Shown: one piece after another, positions 15,547 to 24,367 of the stretch | Layout: every line of letters begins with the position of its first letter | How positions within the stretch are numbered: position 1 is the first letter of the stretch | Assembly (NCBI RefSeq): GCF_000970685.1 | Contig: NZ_LAJB01000003.1 | Coordinates: 310,001-374,000, forward strand | Reading direction: 5' to 3' | Source: Domibacillus indicus | Lineage (GTDB): Bacteria > Bacillota > Bacilli > Bacillales > Domibacillaceae | Length of the DNA: 64,000 nt | The notes under the pieces: model-generated | Seen by the model: only the letters and a program-made list of their open reading frames with translations | What the model was told of the DNA's origin: nothing | Database searches by the model: none | Program-made: the position numbers and the translations under genes

Positions 15547-16458
15547 TCAACGAAGATAGTCTATTAATGTTGGCTGAATAATACGGGAAGCAACAGACAA
15601 AGCTGCTTTATGGACTGTTTCTTGTGTCGTTAGCTCTGTTACAACCTGTTCAAAGTCCACATCTTCATTCTCCGACATAATGCGCGATGATACAATCTTT
15701 TGTTCTGCTATACGCGCTTCCATTAATTCGATCCGGTTAAATCGGGCACCAATTTCTGCACGAGCAGTTGTATTGGCCGAAATGTGGATATCCAATTTAT
15801 CTAGGTAGCTTGTAATGTCAATTCCTGCCTTTTGGTCATCTTCCAATGTATTAATAAGATCATCGATTGTTTTAAATACAGATTCCCCTGTACCTCCAAT
15901 GCTATTTCTGTCACCGAACACACTGCTTACATCGGTATTTACCTGAACCATTACTCCATTTGAAAGTTCAATCTCCACTTTTCCTGTGCTTAAGGTCCCA
16001 TTTATTGCACCTGTACTCGTAAATGGCTGCGTTATTGTTTTCGTTCCGTTAAATAAGTACTGATCGTTAAACTTTGTATTAGAAATACCTACCAGGTGTT
16101 CTTTTAATTGATTAATTTCCGCACTGGCTGCAGCACGCTGTTCAGCGTCATAAGTATCATTTGACACTTCAACAGTTAATTCGCGAATCCGGTCTAGTGC
16201 GAGTTTTGCTTTGTCCAAAGCAGAATCTGAATTTTCTATCCAGTTATATGCTTCACTAAAATTACGCTGGTATTGTTCTACTTCCGAAAGGCTGCGGCGG
16301 TAAACTATACCTTTCATTGCTACTACTGGATCATCCGAAGGTTTTGTAATTTTCTTTTGTGTTGATACCTGTGTATTTAATTTATCAAGACGCAATAAAC
16401 TTGATTGTAAATTTTTCAAAGAATTCCCAGACAACATTGATTGGGTTACACGCATCAT
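15547..16458 (-). CDS. flgL: Flagellar hook-filament junction protein FlgL
   Basis: A 303-residue HAP3 protein linking hook and filament. The N-terminus (MRVTQSMLSGNSLKNLQ...LNTQVSTQKKITKPSDDPVVA) and the C-terminal helix (VVTELTTQETVHKAALSVASRIIQPTLIDYLR) are those of FlgL. Length is normal. It follows flgK by 14 bases. Either of two adjacent Met codons could be the start; RNA-level evidence would be needed to decide. Confidence 0.94.
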   Translation of the reverse strand: MMRVTQSMLSGNSLKNLQSSLLRLDKLNTQVSTQKKITKPSDDPVVAMKGIVYRRSLSEVEQYQRNFSEAYNWIENSDSALDKAKLALDRIRELTVEVSNDTYDAEQRAAASAEINQLKEHLVGISNTKFNDQYLFNGTKTITQPFTSTGAINGTLSTGKVEIELSNGVMVQVNTDVSSVFGDRNSIGGTGESVFKTIDDLINTLEDDQKAGIDITSYLDKLDIHISANTTARAEIGARFNRIELMEARIAEQKIVSSRIMSENEDVDFEQVVTELTTQETVHKAALSVASRIIQPTLIDYLR

Positions 16459-16472
16459 TTATCTTTCCTCTC

Positions 16473-18005
16473 TTATCTTCCTACTACACCCATCCCATTG
16501 ATAATTTTATCAAGCATTTCATCTACTACAGTGATCATACGTGCAGCACCATTATATGCATGCTGATATTGAATTAAATTTGTCATTTCTTCATCGAGTG
16601 ACACCGAAGAAACGGCTTTGCGGTTTGTTTCCACCGATGTCCGCAATACTTCAACATTCAACGCGGTCCTGCTTGCCTGCTTTGAATCTACGCCTAGTTT
16701 GCCTATAACCGATTCAAAGTATTTATTAATAGAAGTTGTACCTCCAGAAGATGTGGTAATAATATTAGCTGTAAATACATTACCTAAGTTATAAGCGTTG
16801 GATCCATCACCTGGTTCACCGTTTACTGCCGATGTTTCAATGTCTGCTCCTGTTATGCCATTTATTAAGCTAATACCCCCTGCACCTGTCCCTGCCAAAA
16901 GATCTTTACCTGTAACTATACTTCCATTTGAATCAAATTTGTATCCTTGTCTATTTACTCTATTAAACTCATCTTTAAATGATTCAGCTAATAAATTTAG
17001 ATCGTTTATCATTTCTGTATAAATACCTTTTTTGCCCCCTGCATCACTATAACCATACGCTTCAATTAGCGCCTTAATTTCTCCTCTTGAGAAATCGGCG
17101 GCATCAATGGAAGATATTGTTATTCCATTAACTGGATTTCTGGTTCCATATTTATCAACTGATTGAAAATTCACTCGCACTGCTTGACCTAAATTTTTCT
17201 CTACTGCTAGTTGAACATACCCATCGCCATTCAAGATTTCATAGCTTATCCCTTGCTCATCTAAAATGGAAATCTTATAAGTTCCTTCAGCAATTTGAAG
17301 TGAATTACCACCATTATCAACTCGTTCTATAGAAATATTCATATACTGGGAAAGCTCATCTATAAGAGTATCGCGTTTATCATAGAGATCATTTGGCAGA
17401 TAACCGTTTGGCTCAATTTCTTTAATTTGCTGATTCACATCATTAATTTGATACAAAATTGAATTTACAGCTTCAGTTGTTACATCTAACTGATTCCCAT
17501 AGTCATCTTTCATCGCTTGAAGGGAATCGTTCATATAATTGAAAGTTTCTGTAACGGCTTGAAGTCGTTCTATCACAACATTTCGAGCCCCGTCGTTTGT
17601 TGGTGAAGCACCTAAAACTTGCAAAGCATCCCAAAGTTCGTTAAACGTCTTAGCAAGGCCTTGTTCAGACGGTTCATTTACAATATCCTCCACTTTGGTG
17701 AAAGCATCCGCTCGCTCACTCCAATAGCCGAGCTTATTATTTTCGTTCCGGTACTGTACATCGATAAATGCATCTCGGACGCGCTGAATAGATCCTGCCT
17801 CCACACCGGTTCCTATCTGACCAGGGATATTCGGCCGATTCAAGCCAACAGCTGGATAAGGAATTGTTGTTTGGAAATTTACACGTTGTCGTGAATAACC
17901 AGGTGTGTTTGCATTTGAAATATTATGTCCTGTTGTATAAAGGGCACTTTGCTGTGTAAACATGCCTCGCTTGGCCGTTTCAAGCCCCATAAATGTTGAT
18001 CTCAT
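16473..18005 (-). CDS. flgK: Flagellar hook-associated protein FlgK
   Basis: A 510-residue HAP1 protein at the hook-filament junction. The N-terminus has the flagellar rod/hook signature (GLETAKRGMFTQQSALYTTGHNISNANTPGYSRQ) and the C-terminus the matching coiled segment (SLDEEMTNLIQYQHAYNGAARMI). AGGAGAGG precedes the ATG. Export depends on the chaperone FlgN encoded just upstream. Confidence 0.95.
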   Translation of the reverse strand: MRSTFMGLETAKRGMFTQQSALYTTGHNISNANTPGYSRQRVNFQTTIPYPAVGLNRPNIPGQIGTGVEAGSIQRVRDAFIDVQYRNENNKLGYWSERADAFTKVEDIVNEPSEQGLAKTFNELWDALQVLGASPTNDGARNVVIERLQAVTETFNYMNDSLQAMKDDYGNQLDVTTEAVNSILYQINDVNQQIKEIEPNGYLPNDLYDKRDTLIDELSQYMNISIERVDNGGNSLQIAEGTYKISILDEQGISYEILNGDGYVQLAVEKNLGQAVRVNFQSVDKYGTRNPVNGITISSIDAADFSRGEIKALIEAYGYSDAGGKKGIYTEMINDLNLLAESFKDEFNRVNRQGYKFDSNGSIVTGKDLLAGTGAGGISLINGITGADIETSAVNGEPGDGSNAYNLGNVFTANIITTSSGGTTSINKYFESVIGKLGVDSKQASRTALNVEVLRTSVETNRKAVSSVSLDEEMTNLIQYQHAYNGAARMITVVDEMLDKIINGMGVVGR

Positions 18006-18017
18006 TTATTTCCTCTC

Positions 18018-18458
18018 CTATGCTTTCGAATCAAAAATAGGTCCGGCTGACGGCGGCCGTTCCGAATCGCCGTCCGGCGCATAATTTCCCGCTTCCGGCG
18101 GGGCAAGCAGATCTAGCTGCAAGTGAACGAATTGAAGCGACTGGTCCAGCAGCTCTTCATTTAACCGGTTTACCTGCTGTAGTTGCTGCAGAGTTTCTAC
18201 TAACTGTTCACGAAGCAAGCCGGCTTTTTCTTGTTCTTCTGGTGCAAGAGATGGCAAAAGCTCTGTCAATGGCTGATCAGAATGGTCAGCCCGTTTTTTT
18301 TCCAGTATGGTAATAGCACTGACATGCTTTTGCTCTTCGCGGACAATCCGGTTCAATTCGTCCATTTTATTTTCTTTAATTGACTCTTTTTTGGCATGTG
18401 CCAGGCTCAGCAGGCTTTTATGAAGCGCCAGCTGTTTTTCGAGCGTTTCGATAAGCAT
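18018..18458 (-). CDS. flgN: Flagellar export chaperone FlgN (YvyG)
   Basis: A 146-residue, almost entirely helical Leu/Glu-rich protein with the FlgN layout: two long amphipathic helices and a Pro-rich tail (PPEAGNYAPDG...). It lies directly before flgK, the partner gene in most Gram-positive flagellar operons. FlgN holds FlgK and FlgL monomers before export. Confidence 0.87.
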   Translation of the reverse strand: MLIETLEKQLALHKSLLSLAHAKKESIKENKMDELNRIVREEQKHVSAITILEKKRADHSDQPLTELLPSLAPEEQEKAGLLREQLVETLQQLQQVNRLNEELLDQSLQFVHLQLDLLAPPEAGNYAPDGDSERPPSAGPIFDSKA

Positions 18459-18473
18459 GACGCTCCACTCTCC

Positions 18474-18911
18474 TTACGTATAAATATTAATTAATAAGCC
18501 TTGAATTTCGCCGACTTTGTCCAAAATATCAAGCTGTGATTTTTCTCTATTGATGACGTCATTAGCCAGCTGGGTTAAGCGGCTGTCGACTTCTTTTACA
18601 ATTTTATAGACTTTTGTCCGGCCGCGGCGGTTAAAGCCGCGCTGTTCCTCAAGCTGAAGACCGCTGTTGACCGCTTCTTCCATAAACTCCTTGACCATTT
18701 TCTTATATTTCCGCAGATCATCAATCGTCCGGTGTTCGGCGAGTTTTTCGCCCTGCGTTTCGATGTCTTTCATCATGCCGTTCAGTTTTTCCAGAGCAGC
18801 GTTTTGACGCTTATTTGCAATCACATCTGTAAAAGAGACAGAGGCTTTTGCTGTTTCTTCCTTCCGCTCGGTTCGGGACGTAGAAACTTTATTTACGCGC
18901 TGTATTTCCAT
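18474..18911 (-). CDS. YaaR family protein (DUF327)
   Basis: A 145-residue helical protein with the DUF327 signature EKLAEHRTIDDLRKYKKMVKE followed by RGFNRRGRTKVYKIVKEVD, ending GEIQGLLINIYT. In B. subtilis yaaR lies far away near the origin, but in other Bacillota DUF327 genes occur in flagellar operons, as here. Function is unknown. Its position between flagellin 3 and flgN suggests a flagellar role. Confidence 0.85.
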   Translation of the reverse strand: MEIQRVNKVSTSRTERKEETAKASVSFTDVIANKRQNAALEKLNGMMKDIETQGEKLAEHRTIDDLRKYKKMVKEFMEEAVNSGLQLEEQRGFNRRGRTKVYKIVKEVDSRLTQLANDVINREKSQLDILDKVGEIQGLLINIYT

Positions 18912-18930
18912 GCTGATTCACTCCGTTTGC

Positions 18931-19746
18931 TTATTGAAGAAGCTGCAGGACACCCTGCGGAAGCTGATTCGCCTGTGCAAGCATCGCCTGGCCCGCCTGG
19001 TTCAAAATATTGTTTCTCGTAAACTGGGTCATTTCCTCCGCCATATCGAGGTCACGGATGCGTGATTCCGCTGCTGTTAGATTTTCATTTGATGTCTGTA
19101 AATTTGTTACAGTGTGCTCAAGACGGTTTTGAATTGCTCCTAGCTTGCTTCTTTGCTGGGACACTGTCAAAATCGCTGAGTCAATTACTGATATAGTAAC
19201 AGTTGACCCTAAAGCGGATGTATAGTCCAGAGTCGCAGGAAAGATACTTGAAGCTTTCATATTCCCAATAGTTACTGAAAGCATTTGACTGGTATTTGCT
19301 CCGATTTGAAAATTGACTCCACTAGAAAGGGATCCATCTAATAATTCCTTGTTGTTAAACTGCGTAGTTTTTGCTATTCTGTCAATTTCTTTTGTAAGTT
19401 CATCAATCTCATCTTTAATTGCGTCCCTATCTTCATTTTGAAGAGTGCCATTTGCAGCTTGTACTGACAATTCGCGCATCCGCTGCAGAATATCATGTGT
19501 TGAAGCAAGTGCCCCTTCGGCTGTTTGAATAAGTGAGATTGCATCCAATGAGTTGCGCTCCGCCATATCCAGACCGCGGATCTGCGAGCGCATTTTTTCA
19601 GAGATAGCAAGACCGGCCGCATCATCTGCTGCACGGTTAATCCGAAGACCTGAAGAAAGCTTCTCCAGACTTTTGGATGTCGCATTATTTGTGTTGCCCA
19701 GGTTGCGGTAAGCATTCAATGCCTGGATGTTATGATTGATTCTCAT
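18931..19746 (-). CDS. Flagellin 3
   Basis: A 271-residue flagellin with canonical ends (MRINHNIQALNAYRN; RIRDLDMAEEMTQFTRNN; GVLQLLQ) and a short variable middle. It is embedded in the operon 3 bases after fliS and has no sigma-D promoter directly upstream, unlike hag. It is probably transcribed from the flgM promoter with fliS and the FlgN/FlgK genes, so likely at a lower level than hag. It lacks the CsrA leader hairpin. Confidence 0.93.
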   Translation of the reverse strand: MRINHNIQALNAYRNLGNTNNATSKSLEKLSSGLRINRAADDAAGLAISEKMRSQIRGLDMAERNSLDAISLIQTAEGALASTHDILQRMRELSVQAANGTLQNEDRDAIKDEIDELTKEIDRIAKTTQFNNKELLDGSLSSGVNFQIGANTSQMLSVTIGNMKASSIFPATLDYTSALGSTVTISVIDSAILTVSQQRSKLGAIQNRLEHTVTNLQTSNENLTAAESRIRDLDMAEEMTQFTRNNILNQAGQAMLAQANQLPQGVLQLLQ

Positions 19747-19749
19747 TTC

Positions 19750-20187
19750 TTATTTCCCCATTTCCAATGTGTTTTTCGGCTGGTCTTCGATGAAAATACT
19801 CTGCTCATAGGCGTTTTTCCGGCGTGAAATCGGCTTTTGGGGCGCGTTTTTCATGGCTTCATTCCATGCATCCGCAATCATCTGGAACAGTTGCTGCGCA
19901 TTGGCAAGCCGTTTGGCGTCTTTGTAAAGATTCGCTTCGATCACCGTATCAGCAATGAAGTTGTATACGTGGTCGAGCTGGTCGGCGATAATGCCGGCAT
20001 CATAATTTAAACCGGCGCCGAGCCGTTCGGTAATATCATTGATTTTCTGCATGGACTGATTGGCTTCTGCGAAATTGCCTTCTTGTAAACATTTACTGGC
20101 CCGGTCAAATTGATTGAGCCCGGCCTCATATAAAAGAGCCGTAATTTGCTGCGGCGTTTTTTGGTAAATCATTTCTTTTGTGATCAT
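19750..20187 (-). CDS. fliS: Flagellar secretion chaperone FliS
   Basis: A 145-residue FliS-like export chaperone with TPQQITALLYEAGLNQFDRA and the ADAWNEAMK segment near the C-terminus. The start ATG 20187 has GAGGTG six bases upstream. The ORF can be extended three codons to a GTG that lies inside that ribosome binding site. FliS binds the disordered C-terminal end of flagellin, and placement directly before flagellin 3 makes that its likely client. The C-terminal 25 residues are unlike typical FliS. Confidence 0.83.
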   Translation of the reverse strand: MITKEMIYQKTPQQITALLYEAGLNQFDRASKCLQEGNFAEANQSMQKINDITERLGAGLNYDAGIIADQLDHVYNFIADTVIEANLYKDAKRLANAQQLFQMIADAWNEAMKNAPQKPISRRKNAYEQSIFIEDQPKNTLEMGK

Positions 20188-20230
20188 ATTTGTCACCTCA
20201 TTTGATTGTATCGGCAGAATGTGCCAGGTT

Positions 20231-20515
20231 TTAATACGAAGATTCCATTTCTTCGATTAAAATCAGCATTTCCGCGATCACCGAATACAATTGAGGCGGA
20301 ATCGAATCGCCCAGATCAATATCGAGCAGCTCGGATAGAAGGGAGGAGTCGTTCTCCATCGGAATGCCGTGCTGGCCGGCAAGCTCCAAAATTTTCGCCG
20401 CCAGTGCGCCCTTTCCCTGAGCGACCACAGTCGGTGCGCTTCCTTCTTCGTAACGAATGACGGCTGCGGACGGCCCATTGACCTTCCGGCGGTTGATTTG
20501 GTTGTAATAGCTCAT
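20231..20515 (-). CDS. ylqH: FlhB C-terminal-like protein (FlhX/YlqH)
   Basis: A 94-residue protein resembling the cytoplasmic C-terminal export-switch domain of FlhB (AAVIRYEEGSAPTVVAQGKGALAAKILELA...). The NPTH autocleavage motif of true FlhB is absent. In B. subtilis ylqH follows ylqG elsewhere in the genome; here the pair sits inside the flagellar operon, overlapping by 4 bases. Such stand-alone FlhX domains can stand in for a cleaved FlhB tail in some bacteria. Confidence 0.85.
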   Translation of the reverse strand: MSYYNQINRRKVNGPSAAVIRYEEGSAPTVVAQGKGALAAKILELAGQHGIPMENDSSLLSELLDIDLGDSIPPQLYSVIAEMLILIEEMESSY

Positions 20516-22767
20516 ATTGTAAAATCGAACCCTTTCGATGATGAAGTTGAATTCATTGCAGCTTTTGCTTCAGACTGCTCGTCTTTTCTGGCAAATGTGC
20601 CGAATTGTACAGCACCGACACGGTAGCCGACATCTGACAGGCGTTCTTTCAGCACCACGGTCAGCGGCTCCATTTTTTGGGCAAAGTCTTCCCGGTCGTT
20701 TTGGATTTTCACGGAAAGGTTGCGGTCTGCAGAGGAAATCGTCATCCCGACCGGGCCGAGTTTTTTCGTTTCAAATAAAAAGTGAAGCGAGCAGTTTTCC
20801 CAGTCCACCTGCTGGCCGCCATTTTTCGAGCGGATAAACACGTTGACGTTTTCCGCCTGGCCGCCGAGCAAAAATGGCAGTGACATCATCATCGACTGCA
20901 GGCCGGATTCCGGCTTGCTTAACAGCTGCTGACCGGTTAAATTGGCAGCCGCCTGTTCACCGGAGTTTCCTGACTGCTGTCCCATTGATGCAAGCAGTGC
21001 CTGCTTGACGGCGTTCGGCACTTCCGCTTTTCCTTTTAAAAGAGAGGCGGCCTGCTCATGCTCGTAGTTGAGCCCGGCTGCTCTCACCAGTTCAAATGCG
21101 TTGCGGGCACCCGGCGTTTCATAAAGGCCGGCCATGGCGCTGGCGAGCTGGCGCTGCGGTGTTTCAGCCAGTTCCTTCGTGACCATATGCATCACTTTTG
21201 AATCGGATGGTTGAAAGGTGACTTTGTCGATCAGCGTCTGGACCTCTTTTACGATGCGGGCCGCTGCCTGCGTGTCTCCTTTCGCCAGAAACCGGCGGGC
21301 ATCCGCCAGCTGCTGGGACGCCTGCATCAGCTGCTTTTCCGTTTTCATATCCGTGTACAGCATAAAGTCGCCTTTTAAAATGGCATTGTCGAGCGTTTTA
21401 ATGGCTGTTTCAACTACCGGCTTTGCCTGCTGCGGCGTTTTGATGACAAACTCCGCCGTCTGCAGATTGCGCAGAATGTCTCTCTTAAACTGCTTAAAGT
21501 CAATCGCGGACTGCGACATTTTTTCGGTAATGGTTGTCATAATGACATTTTTTGAAGCCGGCGGCACATGGGCAAACAACTCATCCGGAATCACCGGCTC
21601 ACTGCTTGAGGACTGTGTCTGGACGAGCGGCTCGATCGCTTTCATCAACTCGCTTCGGGCCGCGAGTTCTTTGCCGGATGCGATAAGAGCCTCTGCTTTT
21701 CCGACTGCCTCCGTTAACTCAGGCATTGTTTCTTTTATAAACGATGCAATCCGCTCAAATGACGGTTCTTTTTGAATCATGGCGGCTGCTTTTTGCGGCA
21801 GTGATGGTTCGGTTTCTTCGGTTTCCGGCATGATAATGCCTGATGGCTGAAGCAGCGCGGACGTCTTTGCCTGTGCCATATCCGCCAGCTGAAGAGCTTC
21901 GGCGAGCGGCTTTAAGACGGCTGCTCTGTCGCCCGTAAACAGGGTCCGGACAGCCTTGATCATTCTCTCAACCGGCTCTCCGTTTTGAATGCCGCGGCTT
22001 AATTCCTGCAAAAGCGGATCGTCCGGCTGCTGCTTGAGCAAGTCTTGAACAGCGCTGCTCAGCTTGCTGGCCGCTGTCTTTAATAATTTCTCGGCCTGCG
22101 AAATGGAGGGTGCTTCGGTGAGCTCCTGAATCCTTTTCGCCAGCTCCGCTCCTCCCGAAAAAGGCTTTAAAGCCGATTCAATAGCTCTTTGAAGCTCCTG
22201 CTGGGACAGCCTGTCTGCCTGTTTTAAAACCGGCTCGAGTGCCTTCATTATTTCTGTTGACTGGGCAGGGGGCATTTGCTGCTTCACCAGTGCTTCAACA
22301 GCTTTAAAAAGATCATTGCTTTTCATGAGCTGCAGGGCTTCCTGTGTTTTTCCAAGCTGCAGCGCTTTTTCAATCGCAGCCTGTGTATTTTCTGGAAAGT
22401 CGATTCCCGACTGAGCCAGCCACTCAGCCGCCTGCTTCCCGAACGGCGTTCCTGTCAGGGCAGCATGAACGGCTTTTAAAGATGCTTCCGAGGGCATAAT
22501 TCCTTTGTCAGCGAGCACCTTTACTGTGGCAAGCTTTTCCGCTTCTGTTCCCGGAGTGGTTTCCATAAATGTTTTCACCGCCTGCGCGGCTTCTTTCGTG
22601 AGCGTGAGGCCTTTTTGGGAAAACACTGCGAGTTCTGCCGGCTGCTTTTCTGTTTTTGTCGCCGTTTGGAGGGCTGATTCAGCAAGAGGCGCGGCCGTTT
22701 CTCCCTGTGCGGGCAGGACGGCGGTCTGCATCGGTGCAGCAGGCGAGGCTTGTGACTGGATTTTCAT
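20512..22767 (-). CDS. ylqG: YlqG-like protein with FliK/hook-length C-terminal domain
   Basis: A 751-residue protein. The first 550 residues are low-complexity and helical (Ala/Gln/Glu/Lys rich; for example QASPAAPMQTAVLPAQGETA). The last 120 residues resemble the FliK-type C-terminal domain (WENCSLHFLFETKKLGPVGMTI...QNDREDFAQKMEPL...LSDVGYRVGAVQFG). It is paired with ylqH as in B. subtilis. The start ATG 22767 has AGGAG eight bases upstream. A FliK-like tail next to a FlhB-like tail suggests a hook-length or export-switch module, which is inference. Confidence 0.75.
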   Translation of the reverse strand: MKIQSQASPAAPMQTAVLPAQGETAAPLAESALQTATKTEKQPAELAVFSQKGLTLTKEAAQAVKTFMETTPGTEAEKLATVKVLADKGIMPSEASLKAVHAALTGTPFGKQAAEWLAQSGIDFPENTQAAIEKALQLGKTQEALQLMKSNDLFKAVEALVKQQMPPAQSTEIMKALEPVLKQADRLSQQELQRAIESALKPFSGGAELAKRIQELTEAPSISQAEKLLKTAASKLSSAVQDLLKQQPDDPLLQELSRGIQNGEPVERMIKAVRTLFTGDRAAVLKPLAEALQLADMAQAKTSALLQPSGIIMPETEETEPSLPQKAAAMIQKEPSFERIASFIKETMPELTEAVGKAEALIASGKELAARSELMKAIEPLVQTQSSSSEPVIPDELFAHVPPASKNVIMTTITEKMSQSAIDFKQFKRDILRNLQTAEFVIKTPQQAKPVVETAIKTLDNAILKGDFMLYTDMKTEKQLMQASQQLADARRFLAKGDTQAAARIVKEVQTLIDKVTFQPSDSKVMHMVTKELAETPQRQLASAMAGLYETPGARNAFELVRAAGLNYEHEQAASLLKGKAEVPNAVKQALLASMGQQSGNSGEQAAANLTGQQLLSKPESGLQSMMMSLPFLLGGQAENVNVFIRSKNGGQQVDWENCSLHFLFETKKLGPVGMTISSADRNLSVKIQNDREDFAQKMEPLTVVLKERLSDVGYRVGAVQFGTFARKDEQSEAKAAMNSTSSSKGFDFTI

Positions 22768-22843
22768 CAATCGGGCTCCTTTCTTTTTTTATTTACATAA
22801 AGAAAAATCGCCCGGAGAAGTCTCGTGGGCGATCCGGTTACGG

Positions 22844-23113
22844 TTACAGTTTTCCGTAAAAGTCAAGCATGGCTTTGGCCGTTGCATTCGCATCCGGCTT
22901 GTATGTTCCATCGGCAATTTTTTCTTTCAGAAGCGCGATTTTTTCGCGGCGTTCAGCTAGTATTCTTGATGAGTCCTGCATCTCTTTGGCGGCGCTTGAA
23001 ATTTCAAGCTTGTCGCCGGTTGTCGGGCTGGCTGCTTTGGCCGTGTCCACTTTTTTCAGCTGCTTCTGATACGGATTGATTCCATTCACTCCTGGTGTCT
23101 GATTGATTTTCAT
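22844..23113 (-). CDS. flgM: Anti-sigma-D factor FlgM
   Basis: An 89-residue FlgM. The N-terminus MKINQTPGVNGINPYQKQ is family-typical, and the second half is the sigma-binding helical part (REKIALLKEKIADGTYKPDANATAKAMLDFYGKL). FlgM holds sigma-D inactive until the hook is complete. Its own promoter is of the sigma-D type, giving a feedback loop. The downstream operon carries the late flagellar genes. Confidence 0.93.
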   Translation of the reverse strand: MKINQTPGVNGINPYQKQLKKVDTAKAASPTTGDKLEISSAAKEMQDSSRILAERREKIALLKEKIADGTYKPDANATAKAMLDFYGKL

Positions 23114-23153
23114 GTCCGTATCCTCGCTTTCTTGTTTTTTATATGTACTTATT

Positions 23154-23180
23154 ATATCGTCCCCAAAACCAAAATGTTTA
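23154..23180 (-). promoter_or_regulatory. Sigma-D promoter of the flgM operon
   Basis: On the minus strand TAAA (23180-23177), 15 bases and GACGATAT (23161-23154) match the sigma-D consensus at all but one position. It lies about 40 bases before flgM and drives the anti-sigma factor with the genes down to csrA. Confidence 0.85.
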
Positions 23181-23210
23181 ACGGGTAATTTTGCGTGTTT
23201 TTTCTAAGAC

Positions 23211-23233
23211 AAAAACCCGCCCTTTGGCGGGTT
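23211..23233 (-). terminator. Terminator downstream of yvyF
   Basis: AACCCGCC and GGCGGGTT pair around a CTTT loop, followed on the minus strand by TTTTTGTC. The stem overlaps the yvyF stop and separates the competence transcript from flgM. Confidence 0.85.
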
Positions 23234-23646
23234 TAATCCTTCCGCCTGCCCAAATATGTCTGCTGGTGCTGCTCTTCACGCACCTGGGAAAAAGCCTGCT
23301 CGCGTTCATGCTTTTGCAGTCCCTTTTCGATTTCCTCAACACAGCTTGCACACAGCTTGCCCTTTTGAATAATGGTGCCGCACCGGTCGCATGGATAGCC
23401 AAGATTCGGAAATTGAGCTGGCTGCAGGCGGCCTTTTCTTATCCAGTTATGAATCATTCCCTCGGTAGCGCCCGTTACTTCTACAAGCCGCTCCATCGTT
23501 GCTGCGCGGTTTTCCCGCTTGCGCAAAAATGTATATGCTTTTTGATAAAGCTCTTCTTCCGAGCGCGAACATTTTGGACAAACATCACGGAAAGCATTTT
23601 TCGCATATAATTCATTGCAGCGGGGACAGTTTACAATCTCGTTCAT
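23233..23646 (-). CDS. yvyF: TIGR03826-type flagellar region protein YvyF
   Basis: A 137-residue protein with two Cys4-type zinc motifs (NCPRCNELY...DVCPKCSRSEEE and CDRCGTIIQKGKLCASC) flanking a helix-turn-helix-like segment (MERLVEVTGATEGMIHNWIRKGRL). The start ATG 23646 has AAGGTGA upstream and gives the family-typical MNEIVNCPRC. A longer ORF to 23925 reads antisense-like sequence within comFC. It is conserved beside flgM and proposed as a regulator of motility genes. Confidence 0.9.
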   Translation of the reverse strand: MNEIVNCPRCNELYAKNAFRDVCPKCSRSEEELYQKAYTFLRKRENRAATMERLVEVTGATEGMIHNWIRKGRLQPAQFPNLGYPCDRCGTIIQKGKLCASCVEEIEKGLQKHEREQAFSQVREEQHQQTYLGRRKD

Positions 23647-23704
23647 GCTTTTCACCTTGCCTCTCATTCTCTTAAATCCATTCTCAGTGCGCATAGAAAA
23701 AAAG

Positions 23705-24367
23705 TCAAGAACCGCTTCGCGCAACGGTAATACTTTTGACGGAGTGCGCCCCCGCCTCTTCAAGCGCATCGGCTGCCAGGCGGATCGTTGCGCCCGTTGT
23801 GTAAATGTCGTCAATAAGGAGCACCGACTTGCCCGCAGCATCTCCGATCGGATAAAACGTTTGCCTCGAGCCAACCCGCTCTTTTCTCGATTTTTTCGAT
23901 TGCTTGTCCGATTCTTTTCGTGCAAGCAGCGGCATGCCTGTTAGCCCTGCCCGTTCAATTAATGCCTCCGACTGGTTAAACCGTCGTTCTGCCAGACGCG
24001 ATGGCGCGAGCGGCACAGCGCAGACGAGATCGCAGGCTGCTTTTTGGGCTGCTGTGCGGATGTCTTGCGCAAAAATATCGGCGAGCGCATAGTCGCCCCG
24101 GTATTTAAACCGGGCAATTAGCGCCTGCATGGCATCATTGTAGTGATACAGCGAAGCATTCGTCACAAAAGTGCTTTTTCTCCAAGCCAGGCAATCCGGA
24201 CAGACCGCTTCTTTTTCCATCGGCCTTGCACATATTTTACATGAGGGTCCGCTTATTTTTTTCAGGGTGCTCAGGCAGGCTTCGCAAAGAGGCGGCGGTT
24301 TGGCACCGAAAAACGCGCGCCATGAGTCGATTTCCGTGCTGTTTTCGCATAAAAGACAGCGGCTCAT
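23705..24367 (-). CDS. comFC: Competence protein ComFC
   Basis: A 220-residue phosphoribosyltransferase-fold protein needed for efficient DNA transformation in B. subtilis. It has N-terminal zinc motifs (CLLCENS, CEACLS, CKICARP, CPDC) and the PRPP-binding loop VLLIDDIYTTGAT near residue 185. It overlaps comFA by 4 bases. No comFB lies between them, unlike B. subtilis. Confidence 0.92.
   Translation of the reverse strand: MSRCLLCENSTEIDSWRAFFGAKPPPLCEACLSTLKKISGPSCKICARPMEKEAVCPDCLAWRKSTFVTNASLYHYNDAMQALIARFKYRGDYALADIFAQDIRTAAQKAACDLVCAVPLAPSRLAERRFNQSEALIERAGLTGMPLLARKESDKQSKKSRKERVGSRQTFYPIGDAAGKSVLLIDDIYTTGATIRLAADALEEAGAHSVKSITVARSGS

Noticed and set aside
23647-23925. Long N-terminal extension of yvyF
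   Set aside because: It overlaps the end of comFC; the internal ATG 23646 has a good site and gives the family N-terminus.
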